The notes under the pieces: generated by a model | What the model was told of the DNA's origin: nothing | Databases searched by the model: none | The model's input: the letters and a program-made list of their open reading frames with translations, nothing else | Translations under genes and position numbers: made by a program | NCBI RefSeq assembly: GCF_019097595.1 | Contig: NC_080731.1 | Coordinates: 14,482,071 to 14,546,070 of the forward strand | Source: Hemibagrus wyckioides | Lineage: Eukaryota > Chordata > Actinopteri > Siluriformes > Bagridae | Reading direction: 5' to 3' | Length of the DNA: 64,000 nt | Shown: piece by piece, positions 12,776 through 25,274 of the stretch | Layout: every line of letters starts with the position of its first letter | Numbering within the stretch: position 1 is the first letter of the stretch

Positions 12776-13804
12776 TGGTCTCAGTCTGCTCTAGAGTTGC
12801 ACATCCAAAAACACCACATCCTGTATTATTCTTTGTTTCGCTAAGCTGATTATTTTTATACCATAGGATAAATAGTCAGCAAGACACCATCTTTCCTGGT
12901 AATCTGTTACCTCTTCTTTACACCAAAGCCAATCATTTTCCAGGAATTGTAGCTGGATGTCATTCCAGGCAATTGCTTTGTCTCCTGAAATTTCTCTTTG
13001 GGATTTTTTCCCCCTGTAAAAATATGTGATTGAAGTGGATTAGACATTTTACTCTGTTTTCTGCTACCAGTGCTGGAGGATCAACCATTTTAATATTTCC
13101 ACCAGGCTGAAAACTGAACCATTTTCTTTCTCCTAACACAAAGGTTAAGAATAGTAACAGTGGAAAGTTTTAAACTTGTACTTCTGGTGCTGGGTATATA
13201 CAGTATTTTATCATCCGTAGTTAAATCCTTAAGTGCTTATACACACAGCGAAGTTATGTGCACGCTGACCTATATGTTTTTATTGGTTTATTATGTAGCA
13301 GCAATATATATCTTCTTAATGGTTTGGTGGAAATGCCAGTTACACAGTTGTTCTTGTAATATTTCATTTTTCATCAATAATCTCCAAACCTGTGCATTTC
13401 CCACTTCTAAAGGCTGCCGTGAAAGTAATTTGAGTTGGCGTACAAGAGAAACATCGAGGAGGGTTTTGAATTAAAGTTCTACCCCTAAGAATAGTTTCAC
13501 CGTCCAAAATCCAGCGGGTCTGTCTCCGAGCACAAGCGGCACTCGCGGTATTTGTTAGCTAAATACAGTCACAAGTATTGAGATCCTGTGCTCAGAAATG
13601 CCATTGTAGTGCTCCACATGTCTGTCATGCAATAATTTTACCCTTAATTATGTTCAGATAAGTCGCCCTCCTCATTGTTCCTCAGTCCTTTCAGTCTTCT
13701 ATGAACCATTATTACGGTATAATACTAATGATAAAACCTATCACAGGCACTATTAGCACGACTCACATACATCTCAGGCCCAGTGAAGGCAGACTGAGAG
13801 TGGT

Positions 13805-13835
<31 letters not shown>

Positions 13836-16093
13836 CAGAGAAGAGAGAGAGAGAGAGCGCGAGAGGTGGCTGTAATGGAGCCATTGTCCCTCATCATGGG
13901 ATATTAGTCAGGGTTAAGATGGCTAATGGAGAGAGATGGGCTCCTCACGTTCTGATCAGGGCTCGGCCTGTGAATAAGAATCACGCTGTTATGTGTGAAC
14001 AAAACGCAGAAACACAGAGAGGCCAGTAAACTAGAATTTTTTGATGCAGTGTGATGGAGGGGAACTAGCTAATAGGTGGAAATTGGCAACTAAATTGCAA
14101 GAAAATGTGGTTAAAAAAAATAAAAAATCTTTCTGGTGGTTACTGAGTCAAGAAAGGAAGTGGGTGCAAGTTTGTCCTGCCGAACTGAGAGTGCACCCTG
14201 CTGTGAGCATCCTGTGTGTTCGTGTTTTGTTGATAGTATTGAATCAAAGTAACAAGACACTGTTGTTTTATTTTATCATAGACTTTGTCTCTGATTCACT
14301 TTTGTTTTTGTTTGTTGAGCCTCAGTACTTTTTCCTGTCACTAAAACGATGGAATCTTGATTGTCATTGGTCATTCAGGGAAACCAAGAACAGTAGCCTA
14401 ACTTTACGTCTTTAATAAGGAGTAATTCAGTGTTGAATCCCAAATGACTTTATATTCACTGTATAGTATATGTCTACTGCACACAGAGCCTTTCAGAATT
14501 ATTATTATTACCCATCTTAATTAATAATCCTTCAAAAATTCCACTGAAACAGTGCTACGATCTGACAAAAATAATTCCCTCCAAAGTCCTAGTTGCCTCT
14601 GCCAACACAAAATTTCAAGACAATCAGACTTAAATCATTGCAAATCAGAGAGACACTCACAATGATCGGATGTCTTAGAAGGCTTTTACACTGGCAGGTT
14701 AGTATGAAACTGAGCACCTTTTTCCTGAAAAATTGGTAATGTGAAAGCTGTCATGTGGACCAGGAAGCACACCGTGGTACTGAACCCGAGGCTACCTTTA
14801 GGAGATTGTGTTGTGAACACAACACGTACTCTCAGGTCTGATGACATCATTAGTTTCCACAACACACATGTAGCATGAGAGACAGAAAAATGTTGTGGGA
14901 CACAGTAGAGGTGAGATGTCTTACTGCACATAACAGCACATAACATAATAAACATTGTTAACAGAGTTTAATAGAGTTAAGTGAGTCTGAAACCAGACCA
15001 ATGCTGTGAGGCACTGACAACAACAACACTCGCTCAGACCACAGCAAATGAAATCAGTGTGAAAACAACTTAGTATTGTGTGCAGTTGCAAGACTTCGTG
15101 CAAGACACATGCAACAGTTCAGAGTTTACTGAATGAAGGTGTGGACTGGAGAGTGGACCCTCTGTAGTTGTCTCTAGCCTTGTTACAATTGCATCATGTG
15201 AAAGTACTTTCTGTGTGTCTGTTTGTGTAACTATACACTGAGCTCAGTCACTTGTTTTTCTTTTTATACAGTAATTGTTGCTCATTTTTATAAATGTTAC
15301 TATTATTCTGGAGATCAGTATAGGATACTGACAGACTGCATTGTATTACACAGCTGTGTTATTTGGTATTCAGCCATATAAACAGCACGGTTCATTGACA
15401 TTACATTAATACATTCATTGATGTCATGTCAAATGTCCTTTAAAAATTCAATATACTATCATGATTATATGATGTGGGTTTTTTTTATATTTGTGACCAC
15501 GGCACTGTTTGTATTGCTACAGAAACCACATTAATATGGAAAGAAACTGCATTGTAAATGTCTGAAGTGCGAGTGCTTTTCTCCAGCACGTCGCATTTAC
15601 AGCCTTGCTCCACTCAGGATTCTCATTTCCTCGTCCTTCTCAGCATGAGGGTCCTCTCCCATCACTGTGTCTCCCAGCAGTGAGTCAGACAGGAACACAC
15701 AGCCGCTCTCTGCAACCCATCTGCCCCAATCCAGCCCACGGTGGAGGAGCACTCACAAGCCCATTTAGCCAGCTTTCTTATAGACTGCTTAGGACTTCAG
15801 CTCTGTCCCTTTAGATAAGAGGCACCAGAGAGTGTCCCGGTGTGGGCTGTAGTTATAGGCCTCTAAAAGGAATTACACACTTTGATGCCTAGACTTCCCC
15901 ACTTTGGCTTGACAAGATGCTGCTCTCTGGCTGTGGTACTGATCTAATGATATCTCAGGATCCATTTGGAGTGATATGTGTGTGTGTGTGTGTTTGAGTG
16001 GGGTGTTTCGAGGTGGTTTTATCATGTGAGACGTACAGTATGTTCTATATGTTCTTCAGGTGGTGAGACAGTAAAATCATATGACATATATAT

Positions 16094-16132
<39 letters not shown>

Positions 16133-19100
16133 ATGTCAAAGAAGTTCTTTAAGTTGTGTGTTTTGTGTTTGTTTAGAGAAAGAAAGGATGTGGGTGGCTC
16201 AGCGAAGGACAGAGCAAAGAACATGCCAAAAGGTTTCCATCGAGTCAATTTTGCAGGTAAGCTCTCATTCTCTTCATTCTTACAACACCTCCACATAATA
16301 TGTATTTCCAAGGTGTGTGCCAGTCCTTAAAAAGTCATCATTTGCCCTTCAAGAGTATTTAACTTTTCTTCTATATTACAGAAAGTTTCTTTGTATTTTC
16401 TTAACTAATAGACCAGGTTTCCAGGTAATTTACCTGTAGAGCCAGAAGCATGTGAGTGCCAAAAGTCTGCAGAAGAAAAAAGCCTGGAAAAAAGCCTGGA
16501 AATAACCTACGTGCTGCTTTCCTTATGGAACTGCACAACTGGAAGAAAACGCTTCCAATGACCTGGTTTCATAAGTGAGCACACCCTGTAACTATTACTC
16601 TGCTACAGCACCTTCTGCTTAATGCAGCACTTAGTCTCTTTGAGTAAGAGTCTACCAGCTTAGCACATCGCAATTTGCCAAGTGTATTCCACTCTTCCTT
16701 GCAAAAATGCTCCAGATCTATGAAACTACAAGGGGATCTCCTGTGCTCAGCCCTCTTCAAGCCTTTCCACCGGTTTTTAATAGGATTTAGGTCTGAGCTT
16801 TGACTGGGCCATTCAAAAAAAAACCCCACATACCTACAAGTTTTCTGCCAAACTTCATTTACAGTATGGCGCTATTCAGTACAAGTGCAATATTGCTTTT
16901 AAACAACAAATAGAAATTAATTTAATTTATGCAACATTTCAGATTTAATATAACAGTCAAATCATAGATCCTAAAGAAGATAGCCCGTCCGCTAGCCTGC
17001 TAGCTCGCTCACAGTGAATTGTACAGTCCTGTTAAAGGCTTCTGGTGAAATTGGTGCCCCATCTTCCTTTTCGCCTTCATCTGACAGCGTTTCGTATTTT
17101 TTAAGTCAGCGGTTATTTATGTAAATGTCATTCACCATCTCTGCAAATGATGTCACTAACTGTATTGTAGTAACTATTTTGAACTGGACTTTTATGTGAT
17201 AAAAATAGACAAGCGGTGTGATACACACTGTGAAACACCTATGCTAAATATACAAGCAGTCTTGGAACACACAGGTCTAATCAAATTAGTTACCTGGTTG
17301 TATAATAAACTGTTTAATGGTATAATGGTATTGTAAGATATCCACGATTCCCTCTGCAGGTACCCCATAACAGGATGCTGCCATCACCATGTTTCACAGT
17401 GTGTATGGGGTTTTAGGTTATAAGCTTTGTTTTTGTGCAAGAGAAATCTTTTAAATTATGCCCAAATAGTTGGTCTACCTTGGATTCCTCGGACCGTAAC
17501 ACATTGTCACAAGGTTTGGGTTGATTTAGGTGGGCTTGGATGGTGGTGTTGTTGATGTTGTGTGTGTTTTGTTTGTTTGTTTATTTTTGGTGAGAACAGA
17601 CTAGTCACCCTACCTATCCCAGACATGTGAACAATACAAGAGATTGTTGTCTCATATAGAAACATCTTTTGGCAGTCTCCATGGTAATTTATTTCTTGTC
17701 ATTTTGTCAATTTTAAAGAGATGTCCTGATCTTCATAATGACTCATTTCTTTCACTTATTGTGGCTGCAAACTTTCAGTCTCACCAGGAAGGAGCCACAC
17801 GGTGTTTGATTTTCTCCACTTAGTTTCCGGTCAGCTGTCTAGTTGAACCTCGTATTTGGTTGGTACTAAAGCCTGCAGCCTCACGGGCCTTCTGCAGATA
17901 AGATTGAAAACCCCTGATGTACATGATCTTTGATAGATAAATCAATAGATTGATCACTATATTAATCCCAGAGGGGGTTTTGTGGACCATCAGTCAAATG
18001 AAATCATAATTATGTTTTACAGAAGCAGTTGATCTTTATTTGGTGTTTTTCCACTCCATTCATGATCACTTTGTTGCTGTCAGTTGCTGTAGGTGTGAAC
18101 ATAACATTATCATCTGTACTGCATGTCAAAAAGTTCATGTGGAAATATTAATTAGTTAAAAGTTATAAGGAGGTGTTTGCTTTGAGCTGATTGACAATTG
18201 AAAGTTGATTGACAATTCAGTGACTGCTAAATAAAAGCAGAGAGAACCTTGTCATTCCAAGGTCTGGATTTGACCTTATGTCACGCACACACTGAATAAT
18301 ACAGGGTTTCATTTTTGTTTTTTATTTAAAAATCCATTTTAATTAATATGTTTTAATGGTGCCGGCTCTACAGAATACCCTTTTATTTTTGTATTTTCTC
18401 TGATACACCATTATTTTTTTTATTTTTGTATAACATCACAGCAAATTTCTTCAATTACATCAGAAAGTGTACTGAACTCAAGTAGCATTGAACTCGACTT
18501 TAAAAGTATGACATTTTAACTTTAAACTACCTGCAGACACGCTGGATTTCTCATTTCATTCTTGAAGTTTATGAATCATTACCCTGATCACCTCTGGGCT
18601 TTGTCATGCACTAGCTTTTGCATTTGACTGCTTGATCCAGACCTTGAAGTGAACACCTCTCAGACAGTCATTATTTATGTACCGCCTCTGTGCGCACATC
18701 CATTTTTTGTTTTAATAGAGCATACATCGGTATCGGAGTCAAAAGCACCCTACGACGCCCCGCGCTCTAACCCGCGGCACTGACATTTACATTCCATGCA
18801 GTGCGTATGCGCCTTCAGTGCTTTAGCTTCGGGAGGAGAGAGAGAGAGAGAGAGAGAGACGGGAGGGAGGGAGAGCGAAGTACAAAGCAATACACACACA
18901 CACAAACAACACTTGTCAGATCTCCGGTTTAGGAATATTAAACACTGCAATTAGGATTCTGCTGTGAAGTGGGAGTGAGAGAGATAGAGAGAGGTAGAGT
19001 AGAAGGTGAGAGTGAGTGCATTCTCGTGGCTGGAAGTTTTGGTAATTACGAAGCTGGCACTCTGAGTGAACCTGCCGAGGTGTCAGTGCTCGTCATCTCT

Positions 19101-19171
19101 CTACCTGATCAGAAATAGCCTCATGCCAGAACAGGGAGCAGGGGGAGGGCACAGAGAGGAGCGTGAGAGAA

Positions 19172-19221
<50 letters not shown>

Positions 19222-22200
19222 CCCTACAGACTCTGCTCCTCTGCTCGTTGCCTTGCACTGTTTTTTTTTTTTTTTTTTTTTTAAACTACGTGTTCCCTAT
19301 ACTGATGTGCAGGACATCAATTTTTGATGATGCATCCGTAGGCTCTCAGCCATGTGCTGTATTTCTGGCAGTGCTGCGGTTCTCGCAGTGTGTGCAGGTC
19401 CGTGGTGCCTTGTTAACTTCATCCTGAGCTGTCTGCCCACTGAATGCACTCTGCACTTATCTGGCTTAGGCACCGAGTGTGGAGGATTTACTGGGAAGTA
19501 CGGATGCATGCGCAACACATTGTTATGGCAATTTTGACATTTGCAATATTGGGACTGAAAAACAGCAATATACAAATGAGCGCTCGGACCAATCCCGATA
19601 AGATTTATGTGTGTGTTTTGACATATCATTGCCATAGATCTAATCCAAAGAATTTTTCCAAATTAAGGCAGTTCGGTCTTTTACCCAGTCTAATCCGTGT
19701 AATCATAATATGCTATTTTTGTAGCCCAAATAAGCAGAATGTCAATAAATATGTCAAATTATTTCTCTTTGGACATTTTGTAGTGTATTTGGCAAACTCT
19801 GAAGTGTTTTTGATTGCAAAGACTTACAGGCCATTTTCAAATAAAACACAATTTAACCATTTGAACGTAACTACTTTTGGCTCGCTAATGTTTGCCCCAG
19901 GCATAATCCTGAACTGTTATACTTCTCCATCCTTTCACCTAAATTCCCCAAAGACCTAAATTCCCTAATAATTTCACAACTTTGCTTGAACTGACATTCG
20001 TTTGAGTAGAAAAAAATGTGCTCTAATTGCACGAGAACACACTTATAACCCGACGCTTACAAACGGCTTCCTTTAAATCATTGCCTACGTCTATCCGAGC
20101 CATCATGCCCAACGTCACACCTCGTTCAAGCACATAGTGCTCCAGAAAAAAAAAAAAGAATAAAAAAGAGCACCCCACACACATTTGACATCTCTACTTA
20201 AGAGCGAAATGTCGGCTAGTTGGGGAATTTATAGAAAAGGACAGGACAGATTTTATCCTTTCCATGCTTGTAAATGCTGAGTATGCAATTATCCTTATAA
20301 TGGAGGCGTTGTGTCCAAATTGGAGCCATTAAAATGATTTAACTGGGCGAAGATTGGGCCTGGCATTTGTGAGGATGTGTACACACTGGGAGTTAAGGAA
20401 CGTTTAATCACTGCGTTTTAGAGCCTATTAGGTGGAGAAAAAGGACCAGTGCAAGTCCAGACCAGCCGAGATGCCAAGCTACTCATTAAGTCATAGTTTT
20501 ATTGCCTTCTGTTTGTTTCATTTTTTTCAGAATCTACTGCTAATTAGCTTGTTTTCTTTTTTTTCTCCTCCTGTAAGCCTTTGAGAAATCATTTTCACAC
20601 GTTTGGCTGGTTGGCTTTTGGCTGCACTTTTCTACTGGAGCTGCCATTTTCAATAGACAGTACTGTGACGAGATCAACCGCAATTATTTTGCCATTTTGA
20701 AATTCAAATACGTGCCTCCACTGGACTAAATGCACCAGTCCGAAGATGATATTAAATTTTGGAAGCGTCCAGCAAGTATGAAGCATCGTTGGCGGCGATG
20801 CTAGCACCACCAGGTTTCATGACTTTTGTTTCCTGTGGTCTGATTAAGCACTCTGTTGCTAAAGGTTTCAGCATGGGCTGCTCTCCGTGTTGGCACTTCT
20901 ACTTTATTTAACAGCTGGTGTTCGGTGCGCATCAAGCAGAACACCTTTTTTTTCCCCCAACCAATCCACTCTATCCACACACTGCATAGATGCTACCCCA
21001 ACAATAGCCACATTTGGTCATTCCATAAAAGCTCATTTTGTGTTTGATCCGTGTTGAAAGATGCCTCTTGAAACGCAAAGACGTCTTGATGTTAAAGGGG
21101 TTGCAGCATCTCTTTTCCTTTCTTTCTTTCCTTTCTTTTTTTTTTTTAAATCTCCATCCAGAAGAAAAGGCAATGTCTGCAGTGTCTGCTTTTCTTCCTT
21201 TCCGCCCTTTGCTGGGTTTTATCGAGCCGGCCAAGGCTGCAGAGAGGCAGGCACCCTGGTGAGAGCTAGTAAAGCATTTATTAGCAGCTTTGCACTGGCA
21301 TAATATGCTGGCAGCCAGAGAGGCACTCATGCTTGGCCTTTAACTTTCTTGTGAAGTTCAGCCATACATGAAAAAGGGGCGCAGCACAGCCTCTAATATA
21401 TTCTTCATTCATACTGTATCAGAAAAGGAAGAGATGGCAGGAGGGGAGAGTAGCCAAAAAGAAAATGTAAATAAAAAGCCTCTGGAGGTCGGTGATGTTG
21501 TACTATGCCGGGCTGCACGTCACGTGAGTCCATTTGCGATTCCCAGCGGAGCTCCTGAACCCAGCATGTGTGAAAAGCCCTGTTGCAGGCTTTGTGCATG
21601 AGCTGTGTACCATAACCTGGAGCAACTCGACAATATGGACAGGAAAGAAGCCTCTTTTCCCGCACTCTAACTTTGGGGTGAAAGCTAGAGTCTGTAGTGC
21701 GCATGAGCTAATGGTGAGGGGGAGTGGAAAGAGGAAAAGGATGAGTTCACCTCATCAGAGATTTTCTCATCTAGAAAATTGAGGTCATTTTTAGTTCAGC
21801 GGTAATATTTTATGTGTGCGTTTAGAAACTGTGGGAATTTAGACTCTCTTTCTGGTTGCCGTCCTGCCATTTAGAACACACTGGAGCCGATGAGGAGGGC
21901 ACACCCTAATTCAGAACAATGAACTCCTGTCTGTCTTTCTCCTCTTTTTGTCTTTCCTCAATCTTAATGTAGGGGAGACACTCCTGCATCGAGCCTGCAA
22001 GAGGAACCATGTGGAGAAAGTGCTGCAGATCCTCAGCCTGCCTGGAGTGGATGCCAACGTTAAAGGTAGGTCTCCCTGTCTCTCCTCCCTAAGACCCTTC
22101 CCATCCTGCGTAGCCCTTTTTACACGACGAGCCATTCAGTACAGGAGAGAGAAGTGTACGTCACAGGGCTCACCTTAACAGCAGAACGAAGGCAGATAGT

Positions 22201-25200
22201 CTGCACATCTCCTCAGTGTTTTGATCTTCTGATTTGTTCTTTAATTTGTCTAAATGCTTTTTGCTTTTCACGTTTTTTTATATGAATGAATTAGATGCAT
22301 AGACAATGGGTACTGGAGAAGACCAAATGATTTCAGAAATTTTGTTGCCACCAGGATTAATTTTTATCTGTTCTATGCAAAATTATATTTTCCGCAAGGC
22401 CTGTGCAAAATCGAAACTTCATCACTATTTTTGGAAATGTCTTATACAGTATATATGCTCACTGGCCACTTTATTAAGAACACCTGTACATCTCATTCAA
22501 GCTTAAATGATGTGGCATAAAATCACGCAGATATAAATCAAGTGCAAAAAAGAAATGAGGGCAGATCTGCAGGTAGAAAGGCCTTGATGTCAGTAGAATA
22601 GTTTCAAGCGGATAAGAAGGCTGTAGTAGTTTAAATAACCATTCTTTACAGCCATGGTGTGCGGAAAAGCATCTCAGAATGCAAACATGTTGGAACAGGC
22701 TTACAGAATCTGGACAGTTTGGGTAAACAGGATTGAAAAAACATTGTCTGCTTCTGGCACTTCTGCACACAAAACATGATTAGTCAAAGAGCAGCAGTTA
22801 CTGAAACATACATCATTGTTCTGAAATCATATGAATCAGTTTTCTTTTCATAGTGTTTTCAGAGTTGATCATATGAGTTTAAGTTAATGAGTGATTCACT
22901 CAGGTTCATTTTGGCTCGCAAACACTGCCACAATCTTAACTATAAGCTTAAAAATACAGCAGAATTAACTCATAATGTGTGTCTTGGTGGTTTTATCATC
23001 CAGCCCTACATTAAAATGCTGTTTAACACCTGTGTAGACCACGTAGGCTGGACTCCCCTACATGAAGCGTGTAACCATGGCAGCACTGAGTGTGTGAGGG
23101 CTTTACTGCAGCACTGCCCCGGCCTGCATCTGGACAGCCAGGTAGAAGGAGTGAGTCCACTGCACGACGCCCTGCTTAACCAGCACACACACATCGCCAA
23201 GATGCTTCTGCGCCATGCCGGTGAGTACACAAATACACACACTGCTGCTGTGCCATGCAGGTACACACACTTACACACACTTCTCACCAAGATGCTTCTG
23301 TGCCATGCAGGTGCACACACTCACACACTCATCACAGTCGTGTATCTGTGCCATGCAGGTATACACACGCACACTTACACACACTCATTACTGAGATGCT
23401 GCTGTGCCATGCAGGTTGCAGATACACAAATACACATACACCACATAGGGGCTGGAACCAAACAGTAACGCATTATCCAGATTAAACAGATAAAAAACAG
23501 ATATAAATAAGAGGCATGCTTAAAAAATTTTTTGTTTGATTATAAACCCTGACTTACTTACTTAATATATGTATATAATAGAAATACACCACATATACAC
23601 CGGCATAACATTATGAGCAGTGAGAGGTGAAGTGAATAACACTGATGATCTCCTCATCATGGCACCTGTTAGTGGGTGGGATATATTAGGCAGCAAGTGT
23701 CCTTAAAGTTGATGTGTTAGGAGCAGGAAAAATGGGTATTCGTAAGGATTTGAGTGAGTGATGGCTAGATGACTGGATCAGAGCGTCTCCAAAACTGGGG
23801 TGTTCCCGGTCTGCAGTGGTCAGGATCTATCAAAAGTGGTCCAAGGAAGGAACAGTGGTGAACTGGCGACAGGGTCATTGGCGACCAAGGCACATTGATG
23901 CATGTGGGGAGTGAAGGCTGTCCTGTGTGGTCCGGTCCAACAGACGAGCTACTGTTACTCAAACTGCTGAAGAAGTTAATGCTGGTTCTGATAGAAAGGT
24001 GTCAGAACACACAGTGCATGATGGGTCAGGGCTATTTCGCCAGCAAAACGGAGACCAACAAAATATTAGGCAGGTGTTCATAATGTTATGCCTGGTTGGT
24101 GTATATATGTAGAGAGAGAGAGAGAGCCCACTGTGCATATGATCTCTGCTGGGGTCTCAAAAAAAAAACTTATCAAAAAACATAAACTTATATATTGAAT
24201 ATACTTGTATATTCCTTTTAAGTGGTCAGTGAATGATGTTCGTTGTTTTTAAATGAAAATCCTCCTGGACAATTCTGCAGACATGATTATAATGATATAG
24301 AAGCACCCTGTTTTGATTAATCTCAGCTTCATAGTAGGTTCTGATAGAGCCTCCAGCAAATATTTCTGATCTTTTTGGAATGTAACAAATGGGAAAAATC
24401 AAGCAAATCTAACATTGTTATTAGACAGCTATTGATAAATAATAGTTCTCTGATTTGGGAAAGAAATTGTTGTTGTGAAAGATAGTTCCTTAGCTTACTC
24501 GAGTCACATTAAATAGAAAGCTTGCCAGAATGTTCCACAGGGGATTGCTTGTTCTTTTTCCAAGCTTCAGATGTCTAGTTTTGGTGAGCCTGTGCCCACT
24601 GTAGCCTCAGATTCCTGTTCTTGGCTGACAGGAGTGGGACACAGACGTGAGTTTTGTTCTGCTTTTGTAGCCCCTCAGACTACATGTTACATGTTCGGCA
24701 TTCTGAGATGATTTACTGCTCACCACCATTGTAAAGAGTTGTTATTTGGGTTACCGTAGCCTTCCTGTCGGCCCAAACCTGTCTGCTCATTCTCTTCTGT
24801 CCTCTCTCATCAGCAGGGTGTTTCCACCTGCAGAACTGCAACTCTCTGGATGTTTTCACACTGTTCTGTTTAAACTCTGGAGATGCTTAATATTCCCAGT
24901 AGAATAGAAATGTCTGATATACTCACACCAGCCTGTCTGGCATGCCACAGTTAAAGTCACTGAGAATTTTTTTCCCCATTTTGATGTTTTTTTGATGAGA
25001 CATTAACCGAAGCTTGAACATTAACCCAATGATTTTATGCCTTGTGATTCTTCCACATGATTTTACTATTTGGACATTTGCATGAATGAACAGTAAAGGT
25101 GTGCCTAATAAAGCGTCTGGTGACACTGTGTATACATGTCAGTGCTGTAGAAGTATTATATCGTTCATATGAGTGTTAATATAATATCGTCATATCGCCT

Positions 25201-25238
25201 TACCCTATTGCACATCACTTACTCATGTGCAAAACCAG

Positions 25239-25274
<36 letters not shown>

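Larger units (their letters stand above)
12439..16176 (+). other. slf1: SLF1 intron 14
   Basis: 3.7 kb. It holds a CA run directly behind the donor, a TG/TATG array at 12655-12773, a GA-rich tract at 13805-13860 and a CT run near its end. Otherwise unannotatable. Confidence 0.85.
16257..21972 (+). other. slf1: SLF1 intron 15
   Basis: 5.7 kb. It contains a Tc1 transposase fragment (16560-16835), a second DNA-transposon-like relic (17355-17900), GA runs (18835-18859, 19171-19221), a 22-base T run (19261-19282) and a repeat-free block at about 19300-21900 that may hold conserved non-coding DNA. Confidence 0.85.

Noticed and set aside
19444..19959. 171-codon + strand frame in intron 15
   Set aside because: No domain, no splice sites in frame, and composition like the surrounding intron.
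22887..23468. 193-codon frame across exon 17
   Set aside because: The real exon is only 23038-23220; upstream is intron sequence and downstream is the donor-derived array, which happens to stay open.
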